NCBI GenBank assembly: GCA_964404235.1
Contig: CAYOJL010000002.1
Location: 1 to 59,145, forward strand
Direction of reading: 5' to 3'
Source: CACEUX01 sp964404235
GTDB lineage: Bacteria; Fidelibacterota; Marinisomatia; Marinisomatales; UBA1611
DNA length: 59,145 nucleotides
The translations under genes and the position numbers were made by a program. How positions within the stretch are numbered: the first letter of the stretch is position 1; the number at the start of each line of letters is the position of its first letter. The notes under the pieces were generated by a model. It had not been told where the DNA came from, ran no database searches, and saw only the letters and a list, made by a program, of their open reading frames with translations. Below, piece by piece: positions 43,423-51,421 of this stretch.

Positions 43423-45027
43423 TCATGTACATCTTAGCAGATATTTATTTTTTAAACTTTTTGAGCGAGTATTTGGATTCAAAAATTTCATTGTTATTTT
43501 ACTAACTCGTGTATGCTTAAAGGTGTTCAATATATTAACACGTTTATTGAGTTTTAATAACTCATTATATCCTTTTTCATCTGTATAAATCAGCATTGAG
43601 TCTTGGAAACTAAGACTATTAAAGTATGTATGGTCAATATATTCTATATCTGCATCTAAATAATAATTAAAAGATCTACTTTTTTCTTTTTCATTTTCGT
43701 TATATAGGTAGATACTATCATAATTAAGATCTTGTTCTAAAATATATTTAGCAGCCTGAAAAGGTGCCTGGTAGTCTAATATTTGTTTTATGATGCCCAG
43801 ATTGAGTCCGTAATTAAATAGTATCGTTGCGGCAATTGTAGGTATGAATAACCTAGTAAGTACTTCACTTGAGGTGTTTAAATGAAATCTTATAAAACCG
43901 ACTATTATCAATAGAGGTATTATAAAAAAAATAATATTTGTAGAAAACGAGTATATAATGATTCCATATACAAAAGTAAGCATAAAAACTGAAACCCCAG
44001 TCTGAATAAAATATATTATCTTATATTTTTCATGCCATTGCTCAATTTTTGATGCTATAAGAATCGATGCAAATGGGACAACACAATATATGTAATGAGG
44101 GAGTTTATAATTTGATAATGAAAGCATAATCAATGGTATGATAAATCCAAAATAAGAAATTGTCTCTACGTTCGATGCCCGGCTATGGATATTAAAAAAA
44201 TTCCTTGTACGTTCAACAAAAGCCCATAGAAAAAGCAATGTCCATGGAAGAAATGCATAAAGAAAAACATTTAATAAATAGAAAGGACTAGTATTGTTAT
44301 TCCAGTTACTCTCTCCTGTTATACGACCGAAACTTTGTGTCCAGTAGAAGAATTCTAGACCATATATACCAAACTGAGTAAAAAGTCCATAGGACATTGG
44401 AAGTAGGAATAATAAAATAACTATCAAGCCTAGAATAAGGTTCCTATCAAAAATTTGATGAATATTATTTCTTAATATTAAATCTATACTAATCACTATA
44501 GCCGGTATAACTAGGCCAATTGGTCCCTTTCCCATCATAGCAAATGAAATTGCAATTGATCCTAAAATAAGATTTTTTAATTGATGATATTTAAAATACG
44601 ATGATAACTGCCATATCCCTGCCATCATAGGTGCAATCATGTAAATATCTGTTCGGACATCAGAATTCATAATAAAAAAAGCTTCACATGACGCAAGGAT
44701 CAGTGCTGCCATTTTTGCTGTATTTCTAGAATAGAAAAGTAAGGAAAATTGGAATGTAGAATAAATCGTAAATAACGAAAAAATAAGTGAAGGTAGTCTA
44801 TAAACAAAATCAGAAACACCAAAAGTCTTAAAGAATAATGCTGTCATCCAAAAGATCAGTGGTGGTTTATCCAAATATGCATTTCCATTATCAAATAGGT
44901 GAAGAATATTGTCACCTCTCAATAATTCTCGACTCATTGATGCATATTGCATAGCATCAATTTCCATTATTGGATTGAACATCCCAAAAAGATAGCTACA
45001 TACAACAAAAACGATCAAATAAGACAA
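43423..45027 (-). CDS. GT39/ArnT-like polyprenyl-phosphate-sugar glycosyltransferase
   Basis: A 534-residue membrane protein with about 10-12 hydrophobic helices. The first periplasmic loop carries EIDAMQYASMSREL with the expected catalytic acidic residue, and DKPPLIFW follows at about 53-60; both are typical of the PMT_2/ArnT group. ArnT adds aminoarabinose to lipid A, while relatives modify glycans or proteins. The start is uncertain: a TTG at 45027, nine bases after the xthA stop, is the only candidate that keeps the first helix. Its partner donor synthase is probably the adjacent GT2. Confidence 0.85.
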   Translation of the reverse strand: MSYLIVFVVCSYLFGMFNPIMEIDAMQYASMSRELLRGDNILHLFDNGNAYLDKPPLIFWMTALFFKTFGVSDFVYRLPSLIFSLFTIYSTFQFSLLFYSRNTAKMAALILASCEAFFIMNSDVRTDIYMIAPMMAGIWQLSSYFKYHQLKNLILGSIAISFAMMGKGPIGLVIPAIVISIDLILRNNIHQIFDRNLILGLIVILLFLLPMSYGLFTQFGIYGLEFFYWTQSFGRITGESNWNNNTSPFYLLNVFLYAFLPWTLLFLWAFVERTRNFFNIHSRASNVETISYFGFIIPLIMLSLSNYKLPHYIYCVVPFASILIASKIEQWHEKYKIIYFIQTGVSVFMLTFVYGIIIYSFSTNIIFFIIPLLIIVGFIRFHLNTSSEVLTRLFIPTIAATILFNYGLNLGIIKQILDYQAPFQAAKYILEQDLNYDSIYLYNENEKEKSRSFNYYLDADIEYIDHTYFNSLSFQDSMLIYTDEKGYNELLKLNKRVNILNTFKHTRVSKITMKFLNPNTRSKSLKNKYLLRCT

Positions 45028-45036
45028 ATTATAAAA

Positions 45037-45801
45037 CTAAATATCAAGTGTTAGAGAAACCGGACAATGGTCTGAGCCTAATATATCATGATGTATATCT
45101 GCATCACTGCAAAAGTCTACCATATTCTTATTTATAAAAAAATAATCTATTCTCCAGCCTACATTCCTTTCCCTGGCTCCAAATCGATAGGTCCACCAAG
45201 AATATCTTTCTGGTTCATTATGAAATAACCTAAAAGTATCTACCCAACCATCTGAAACATAAATATCTAGTTTCTCTCTCTCAATTGGCATAAAACCTGA
45301 TGTATTAATATTCTCCTTTGGACGGGCAAGATCAATAGGATGATGAGCAGTATTCCAATCTCCAGTTACTATGACATTATTTCCTGATTCTACCTGCTCA
45401 TTTATAATTGGCAATAGGTCATCATAAAAATCTAATTTGTATTGTAAGCGTACTTCATCTTTTTGGCCATTGGGGAAATATATATTATATAATAAAAAAT
45501 TCTCATGCTCAGTAATTAGAACACGTCCTTCGTTATCATATTTTTCTATTCCTAATCCTTCCTGCACGTATAGGGGCTCTTCTTTACAAAATGTTGCGAC
45601 ACCACTATAACCTTTTTTTATTCCAGAATGCCAATAAGTATGATATCCATGATCCTCAAGGATGCCAGATGAAAGCTGTTCCTTATGCGCTTTAGATTCC
45701 TGAATACAAAGTATATCAGGCTGTTCAGACTCTAGATAATCTAGAAACCCTTTTTTTACAGCAGCCCTAATTCCATTTACATTCCAAGAAATAAGTTTCA
45801 T
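45037..45801 (-). CDS. xthA: Exodeoxyribonuclease III
   Basis: A 254-residue EEP-fold nuclease acting as a 3'-5' exonuclease and AP endonuclease in base-excision repair. Motifs: KLISWNVNGIRAA at the N-terminus, QESKAH with the metal-binding Glu, VTGDWNTAHHPID, a WRIDYFF active-site segment and GSDHCPVSL at the C-terminus with the catalytic Asp-His. Length is normal. It is divergent from the zinc-ribbon membrane protein gene and leads the GT39/GT2 pair. Its closest relatives should be the Mth212/XthA-type enzymes. Confidence 0.95.
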   Translation of the reverse strand: MKLISWNVNGIRAAVKKGFLDYLESEQPDILCIQESKAHKEQLSSGILEDHGYHTYWHSGIKKGYSGVATFCKEEPLYVQEGLGIEKYDNEGRVLITEHENFLLYNIYFPNGQKDEVRLQYKLDFYDDLLPIINEQVESGNNVIVTGDWNTAHHPIDLARPKENINTSGFMPIEREKLDIYVSDGWVDTFRLFHNEPERYSWWTYRFGARERNVGWRIDYFFINKNMVDFCSDADIHHDILGSDHCPVSLTLDI

Positions 45802-45935
45802 ACAATAATACCTAATAATTGATTGAGTTTACTAGGAAGAAAGCATCACTAACAATTCATCTTATAGTTTTAATTTATTATCCTAGTAATTGAAGTATCT
45901 ATTTTTTTTCTAGTACCTTTTATTTAGAATTAGCA

Positions 45936-46406
45936 ATGGCACAAAAACGAAAAGGAATTACCAAGCCAAGGCATCAACCATTCTTATTAGAATATAGTTT
46001 TGAAATAAAAGTAGTTATACTATTTGCATTGGGGATTTTTTTGCTTGTAGAAGAACTCGAAATCAAAAATTATATATATTCTTTTATAAAACTAATATTT
46101 TTTTCAATTGGCAGTGGAATTGAATGGTCTAGAGATAGTCTTCTATTTCTAATTAAAAAATTTGAAGTATCAGATATAGTTGGTATTAGCCTCATATTGT
46201 ATGTTATATATCTTATCGCAGATCGATGGAGAGAAAGAATGATTTATCGGTTCTCAAAATTATCAAACTGCCCTGAATGTGGGGGAGACTTAAATAGGAT
46301 ACGAAAAAATTGGAATCATAAAATAATGGGATTTGTTTATTGGAGTAATGTAAAACACTACCATTGTAAGTTATGCCCATATAAAGGAATCAAATTAAGT
46401 AAATAA
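45936..46406 (+). CDS. Small membrane protein with C-terminal zinc ribbon
   Basis: A 156-residue protein not recognised by family. It has hydrophobic segments at about 24-40, 46-60 and 81-96, then a basic region (RWRERMIYR) and a zinc ribbon with Cys112 and Cys115 (NCPECGGD) and Cys144 and Cys147 (HCKLCPYKG). The ribbon would be cytoplasmic by the positive-inside rule. It is 18 bases upstream of grxD and likely co-transcribed. A role in metal or redox homeostasis, or nucleic-acid binding at the membrane, would fit, but there is no direct evidence. Confidence 0.75.
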   Translation: MAQKRKGITKPRHQPFLLEYSFEIKVVILFALGIFLLVEELEIKNYIYSFIKLIFFSIGSGIEWSRDSLLFLIKKFEVSDIVGISLILYVIYLIADRWRERMIYRFSKLSNCPECGGDLNRIRKNWNHKIMGFVYWSNVKHYHCKLCPYKGIKLSK

Positions 46407-46424
46407 TCAAAGAAAGAGAGTAAA

Positions 46425-46739
46425 ATGGATTTAAAACAACAAATAATAAATGATATAAATGAAAACCCGATCATCCTTTATATGAAAGGTACAAAAGATA
46501 TGCCTATGTGTGGATTTTCAAATTCAGTAGTGCAAGTTCTAAATCACTACGGTGTTGATTATAAGGATGTGAATGTATTAGAGGATCCTTCAATAAGAAT
46601 TAAATTAAGCGAACATTCTAACTGGCCTACTATTCCACAATTATTTGTTAAAGGACAACTAATTGGCGGTGCAGATATCACTATGGAACTGCATCAAAAT
46701 GGTCAATTACTTGATATTCTAGACACCTCAGAAAAATAA
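46425..46739 (+). CDS. grxD: Monothiol glutaredoxin
   Basis: A 104-residue thioredoxin-fold protein of the Grx4/GrxD type. The active site is CGFS with Cys29 and no second cysteine, preceded by MKGTKDMPM. The TIPQLFVKGQLIGGADI motif follows for glutathione binding. These proteins carry and insert [2Fe-2S] clusters. Lipoyl synthase, HemW and the Nth glycosylase in this same window all depend on Fe-S clusters, though not in the same operon. A GAGAG Shine-Dalgarno lies a few bases upstream of the ATG. Confidence 0.95.
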   Translation: MDLKQQIINDINENPIILYMKGTKDMPMCGFSNSVVQVLNHYGVDYKDVNVLEDPSIRIKLSEHSNWPTIPQLFVKGQLIGGADITMELHQNGQLLDILDTSEK

Positions 46740-46824
46740 AAAAAGTCATAAAAAATGGGTTGGTGAAGTCTTTTCTTAAATAATAAATTTCTCGCCATAT
46801 ATTTTATAATTGAATTATGATTTT

Positions 46825-46896
46825 GGCCCGTTCGTCTAGTGGTTAGGACTCCAGGTTTTCATCCTGGCAACAGGAGTTCGATTCTCCTACGGGCTA
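46825..46896 (+). tRNA. tRNA-Glu (anticodon TTC)
   Basis: A 72-base cloverleaf. The acceptor GGCCCGT pairs with ACGGGCT (one G-U), followed by discriminator A. The D-arm is TCGTCTAGTGGTTAGGA, the anticodon stem CCAGG/CCTGG has loop TTTTCAT with anticodon TTC, and the T-arm is AGGAG-TTCGATT-CTCCT. CCA is not encoded. It is alone, convergent with the DUF4249 gene. Confidence 0.95.
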
Positions 46897-46919
46897 CTTT
46901 TCTTCTAGAATTTATTTTA

Positions 46920-48131
46920 TTATGAGCCAGTAATTACCTTTACAATAAAAGATGTTGAGGAAGAACTATAAAATACCCCTAGCCCTCCTTCAAAATTAGA
47001 AGCCGGTAGTAAATAAATATTCTGGCCTACAGGGTCTCCTTGAAAATAATTAAAGTATGAGTCACTTGTTGATTTAAAGGTCAACATATAATAGCCATAA
47101 TAATCGAAATACAGCCACATGATTGGCGAAGGAGATATGTCTACATTCCATAGCCATGGATTATTTCTGTATGGACTATTCTCGCGCCATGTTCCATCAG
47201 CAGGACCTCTTTTTAAGCGATCTTTCCAAATATTAGCTATCGAATTATAATCTAAGCTATCATTATCAAAAAGGCCCTTCTCATTGCTATAAATTAGATT
47301 TATATAACAACTATCTCTTAATCCATTTCTATTTCTATCAGAAAAATTTTCACCTTCATCGAAAACCCCATTTTGATTTTCATCATCAAAAGGCTCTAAA
47401 CCAACTACGCCTGATTCTAAAGCATTAGAAATGATTTGAATAGTGTTATAATCATCTTGATTATAGTCTACCCCGAACATTGGAGCACTGGCAAAACTCT
47501 TAGTGTAACAATCTCCAATTTTAAACTCTACTGAGTCTACATTAATATCATTTTGTTCAATGTATTCTAATGGGTTTTGATATAAAGATAACATTTGCGC
47601 AAACGTCAAATTCTCTAGATTATTTACATCAATTATACTTACTGGCTCAGTACTTCCATCTGGACATGTATATTCTGACATTTCAGCTGGTTCAATTTCT
47701 ATTATTTCTGGAACATTAGTTTCTGCGATAACAGAGTCCTCTTCATGTGTAACAACCAATCTGTATGTAGTCCCAGAGCTAATGATATAATCAAGCCAAT
47801 AGCTGAAAATAGAATCTACATTCTCTATGGACATATCGATCGGGTAATATCTACCATTACCTAGTGAGTAAAATCTTAATTCTGAACCGTCTGAGATATT
47901 TATAAGCTTCACATTCGCATTCTCAATATACAGATCTTCCGACACTACAGACTCATTAAGCTCTGCTGTCCTTGATACAAATACAGTATCATAAACAGGA
48001 AATCCTGCATTTATTGATGCAAACACTACAAGCTGTTCCTCATAACTGATTGTATTATCATCAAATGAGCATGATTGCATTATAAATGAAAGAGATAAAA
48101 TTTGAATTACTAATTTTATTTTATTAAACAT
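46920..48131 (-). CDS. DUF4249-type lipoprotein partner of a TonB-dependent receptor
   Basis: A 403-residue exported protein with a lipobox region ending at Cys21 (FIMQSC). The N-terminal beta-rich domain (LVVFASINAGFPVYDTVFVSRTA, then IENANVKLIN) matches DUF4249, a Bacteroidota family regularly paired with TonB-dependent receptors. An acidic calcium-type segment lies mid-protein (DENQNGVFDEGENFSDRNRN). The stop of the receptor gene immediately abuts its ATG, so the pair is translated together. Ligand and direction of transport are unknown. It is the last gene of the operon; no clear terminator hairpin follows. Confidence 0.85.
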   Translation of the reverse strand: MFNKIKLVIQILSLSFIMQSCSFDDNTISYEEQLVVFASINAGFPVYDTVFVSRTAELNESVVSEDLYIENANVKLINISDGSELRFYSLGNGRYYPIDMSIENVDSIFSYWLDYIISSGTTYRLVVTHEEDSVIAETNVPEIIEIEPAEMSEYTCPDGSTEPVSIIDVNNLENLTFAQMLSLYQNPLEYIEQNDINVDSVEFKIGDCYTKSFASAPMFGVDYNQDDYNTIQIISNALESGVVGLEPFDDENQNGVFDEGENFSDRNRNGLRDSCYINLIYSNEKGLFDNDSLDYNSIANIWKDRLKRGPADGTWRENSPYRNNPWLWNVDISPSPIMWLYFDYYGYYMLTFKSTSDSYFNYFQGDPVGQNIYLLPASNFEGGLGVFYSSSSTSFIVKVITGS

Positions 48132-50468
48132 TTAAAACTCCCAGCTAAAGCCAATGGTAGGAATGATTGGAAACAAGCTAATATCATTGACTTGAAGTCT
48201 TCCTTCATCTGCTTCATCTACATTAACCTCTCCAACATCTGGTTCTCCATTTCCATTGGTATCATGTTTTTCTTCATCCCAATCTCCATCGTCATCAATA
48301 CCATTATATGTGCTCCCTACACTATATGATTTTCTAAAATTATTTTTTCTATTAAAAACATTAATTATCTGAACATATATGTCCATATTCGTACCAAAAA
48401 TTTTGGTATGGTAGACAAATCCAAGATCTAATCTACTATATGGGGAATATCTAGCTGAATTTCTAGTACCTGGGATTGTCCTAAAAACTTCATCAGGGCT
48501 TCCTGGTAAGATCTGATTATAATAACCAATTATGGGAGTATATGCCTGTCCAGATTGCAAAGATAATTTCCAATTCATATCCCACTTATTACTAATTAGG
48601 TAATTACCAAGAGCGCTGAAAGAATGGGTCCTGTCCCAGCTATTGTAATATTCTTCACTTTTATCATAGAAAATGCTATTCATTGATTTTCTTGAAACAG
48701 AAAAAGTATATGCTAACCAACCACTAAGTCTGCCACTCATCTTCTGTGCAAATAACTCCAAACCATAAGCATAACCATTAGATGGGGTTACAATATCAGA
48801 TAAAACTGAATCAGAGACAGCCTCATCAGTGGTCGCTCTAGACTCTTCAAAGGTAAATAGATTTTTGATATCTTTATAGTATCCCTCAATCTGAAGTTTA
48901 TATAGATTGTTAAGATATTCTTCATATCCTAACACTATTTGAGATGACTTAGCAGGCGCAATACTATTATCAACAGCTATCCACTGGTCTAAAATCGTTG
49001 GATTATAATCATCTTGAAATGTGGCAATGAACTGGTGGTAATTCCCTAATGAAAAATTTATGTACTTATCATCATTCAGTAGATATTTCATACCAAGGCG
49101 TAAGTCAGGAAAAATTGAGTCGCTGTATACATTATACATATTTATTCTTACGCCAGGTTCAAGAATAAATTTTTCAGATGGAGAATATTTTAATTTTACA
49201 TAACTAGCAAACTCTTTTGGTTTCGTTTCAATTTTAAACTGTAGCGAATCTCCAAATGTGTTTGTGTACAAAAAGCCAAGGTTTTTTAGCTGTGCGCCAA
49301 ACTTAACTGTGCTCTCAGATGATTTAAACCAGGAAAAATTTGCTGCTACTGTTGCATCATCTATCTGATTATCACTGTTTAATCCATTGGAACCACCTAG
49401 TCCAAATTCTGTAAAGAATAAGCTATTCGCGTATAAAAAATTACCAATCAGTTTTTCAGAAAAGACCCTCCTGTATTGGGTGCTTAAGGTACTATTCCCC
49501 CAACGGCCAGCTAGTCCAAAAGTCCCAAATAATAAATCATCTATCCCATTGTAAAAACTGAGTGATAATCTATCTTTTGGAGTGATGTCAGAATATACAT
49601 GACTCTGAATATCATAGAAGTAATAGGGGGGTATATTGGGATTATTCTTAAATATTTGATCAAAATAAGTCCTACGTCCTGATAAAATCCATGCTCCCTT
49701 GTAAAATGGACCCTCCAAGGTGGCTTGTGCTGAAAGAAGCGATAGATTTGCTTTTCCCTCAAACTTTTTTTGATTTCCTTCACGACTTATAATATTGAGA
49801 ACAGCTGAGAGCCTACCACCATATTCTGCATTGTAGGCGCCTTTGATTAGCTCGGCCTCTTTTACACCATCCACAATAAAATTTGAGAATATTCCACCCA
49901 AATGTGATGGGTTATATACTGTAACACCATCCAAAAGAATAAGATTTTGATCAGTATTTCCACCTCTTATCACTAAACCCGTGCTGAATTCAGAGGTTGT
50001 TAATACACCAGGAAGAGCTTGGATAGTTCTAAAAAGATCAGGCTCGGCTAAAGCAGGTGCGGCCTTCATCATTCTGGGACTGAGGTTTATTTTACTGGGT
50101 TGTATATTTGCCTTTCTCTGTAGTTGCTCAGCGGTGACCTCTACTTGTGATAGTTCAACTACTTCCTCTAATAGAGCGATATTTAACTTGATCGATTTCC
50201 TCTCAGATATGGTCAGTTTCTCTTTTCTCAGGCTAAACCCAACGTAAGAGACCATCAAGACATAGTCTCCAGGCACTATATCTTGTATGACATAATAACC
50301 ATTCATATCAGTTGCCATTCCCTGACCGGTCTCTTGAAGAATCACATTCGCACCGATCAGAGCCTCACCTGAAGAAGAGTCACTGATAAAACCAGATATG
50401 ATTGTGGACTGGGCACCCAAATGAGTGATTAGAAATAAAATAATTAAAAAATATCTCATAAAAGTCAT
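48132..50468 (-). CDS. TonB-dependent outer-membrane receptor with carboxypeptidase-like regulatory domain
   Basis: A 778-residue protein. It has a signal peptide (about 1-19), a carboxypeptidase-like regulatory domain (about 22-105, ISGFISDSSSGEALIGANV), a plug (about 120-230, with VIRGGNTDQNLILLDGV) and a 22-strand-type barrel ending in FSWEF. A long acidic insertion with DTNGNGEPDVGE-type loops (about 715-760) lies near the last strand and resembles the acidic loop of its DUF4249 partner. The start ATG overlaps the stop of the SDR gene (ATGA). The substrate is not predictable; the DUF4249 pairing is typical of nutrient or siderophore-like uptake. Confidence 0.9.
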   Translation of the reverse strand: MTFMRYFLIILFLITHLGAQSTIISGFISDSSSGEALIGANVILQETGQGMATDMNGYYVIQDIVPGDYVLMVSYVGFSLRKEKLTISERKSIKLNIALLEEVVELSQVEVTAEQLQRKANIQPSKINLSPRMMKAAPALAEPDLFRTIQALPGVLTTSEFSTGLVIRGGNTDQNLILLDGVTVYNPSHLGGIFSNFIVDGVKEAELIKGAYNAEYGGRLSAVLNIISREGNQKKFEGKANLSLLSAQATLEGPFYKGAWILSGRRTYFDQIFKNNPNIPPYYFYDIQSHVYSDITPKDRLSLSFYNGIDDLLFGTFGLAGRWGNSTLSTQYRRVFSEKLIGNFLYANSLFFTEFGLGGSNGLNSDNQIDDATVAANFSWFKSSESTVKFGAQLKNLGFLYTNTFGDSLQFKIETKPKEFASYVKLKYSPSEKFILEPGVRINMYNVYSDSIFPDLRLGMKYLLNDDKYINFSLGNYHQFIATFQDDYNPTILDQWIAVDNSIAPAKSSQIVLGYEEYLNNLYKLQIEGYYKDIKNLFTFEESRATTDEAVSDSVLSDIVTPSNGYAYGLELFAQKMSGRLSGWLAYTFSVSRKSMNSIFYDKSEEYYNSWDRTHSFSALGNYLISNKWDMNWKLSLQSGQAYTPIIGYYNQILPGSPDEVFRTIPGTRNSARYSPYSRLDLGFVYHTKIFGTNMDIYVQIINVFNRKNNFRKSYSVGSTYNGIDDDGDWDEEKHDTNGNGEPDVGEVNVDEADEGRLQVNDISLFPIIPTIGFSWEF

Positions 50469-51421
50469 CCTGATATATACTTTAAATTTTTGATATCAAA
50501 TGGAATGGGTTCAATATCATATTTGTTTAACAACTCTGATGAATCACATACGCTTCCATTAACAAGGTCATTTAACTGATCTCTACCCGCTGGAAACCAT
50601 TTAAATCTATCAAGCATTCCAGCTATGAAGGATATAACAAAGAATGGAGCAGGTAACATGATGACCTTTCTTCCGGTCACTTTTGCAATGGATGTGACTA
50701 TCTCATTCCAAGTGACCTCTCTATTCCCACCGATTTCAATTGTTTGTCTTACTGATTCTTCATCATTTAGGATCTTAACAAAAACTGATGCAACATCTTT
50801 AACATGGATCATACTCAATGAATAATTACCAGCATCAAGAGGATTCATTCCAGTAAAGAAAGATGGAGCAGGAAAGGGTAAAAATTTCGGATATGGAATC
50901 AGGCTAAGCATCAACTTATCAAGCATCATGCAAAATTCTGGTCTGTCACATCCTCTTGGATCACCAAACAAACTTGAAGGTCTGATAATCGTCCAATCAA
51001 GTTTAGTATTTTTGATAGCTTGTTCAGACAAGTGTTTTGCCTGCATATACTTAGAACTATCCGAATGTGGATTTGCACCAAGTGCACTCATCAATAGAAA
51101 TCGCTTTACACCTTTATCCTTTGCAATTTTTATCACTCGTTGTGTCCCTTTAAATTGCAAATTTTCATTTGTCAGCCCATTTTGAGGAAACTCTCTAATT
51201 AATGCAATTAAATAGATAACAGCATCACAATCCTGGAGAGTCTGACCAATTGCATCATCATCGTAAATATCTCCATTGACTACCTCACATTTTTTCGGCT
51301 GTATAACCTTATGCTCTGAACCATTTCTTACTAAGAGTCTTGGGGTATGGCCATTATTTATCAGTTCATCAGTTATATAAGAACCAACGTAACCAGTCCC
51401 ACCAATGAGTGCGACTTTCAT
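50465..51421 (-). CDS. Atypical short-chain dehydrogenase/reductase, NDUFA9-like (NAD-binding epimerase fold)
   Basis: A 318-residue Rossmann-fold protein with the NAD(P) motif IGGTGYVGSYI at 6-16. The family is the atypical extended SDR a5 type (NmrA/NDUFA9-like), often without dehydrogenase activity; a YMQAKHLSE segment supplies a Tyr-x-x-x-Lys pattern. These proteins are frequent in cyanobacteria and FCB bacteria, and the role is unclear, perhaps quinone or pigment binding. Its start overlaps the RND permease stop by one base (TAATG) and its stop overlaps the TonB receptor start, so it ties the efflux and receptor genes into one operon. Confidence 0.85.
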   Translation of the reverse strand: MKVALIGGTGYVGSYITDELINNGHTPRLLVRNGSEHKVIQPKKCEVVNGDIYDDDAIGQTLQDCDAVIYLIALIREFPQNGLTNENLQFKGTQRVIKIAKDKGVKRFLLMSALGANPHSDSSKYMQAKHLSEQAIKNTKLDWTIIRPSSLFGDPRGCDRPEFCMMLDKLMLSLIPYPKFLPFPAPSFFTGMNPLDAGNYSLSMIHVKDVASVFVKILNDEESVRQTIEIGGNREVTWNEIVTSIAKVTGRKVIMLPAPFFVISFIAGMLDRFKWFPAGRDQLNDLVNGSVCDSSELLNKYDIEPIPFDIKNLKYISG

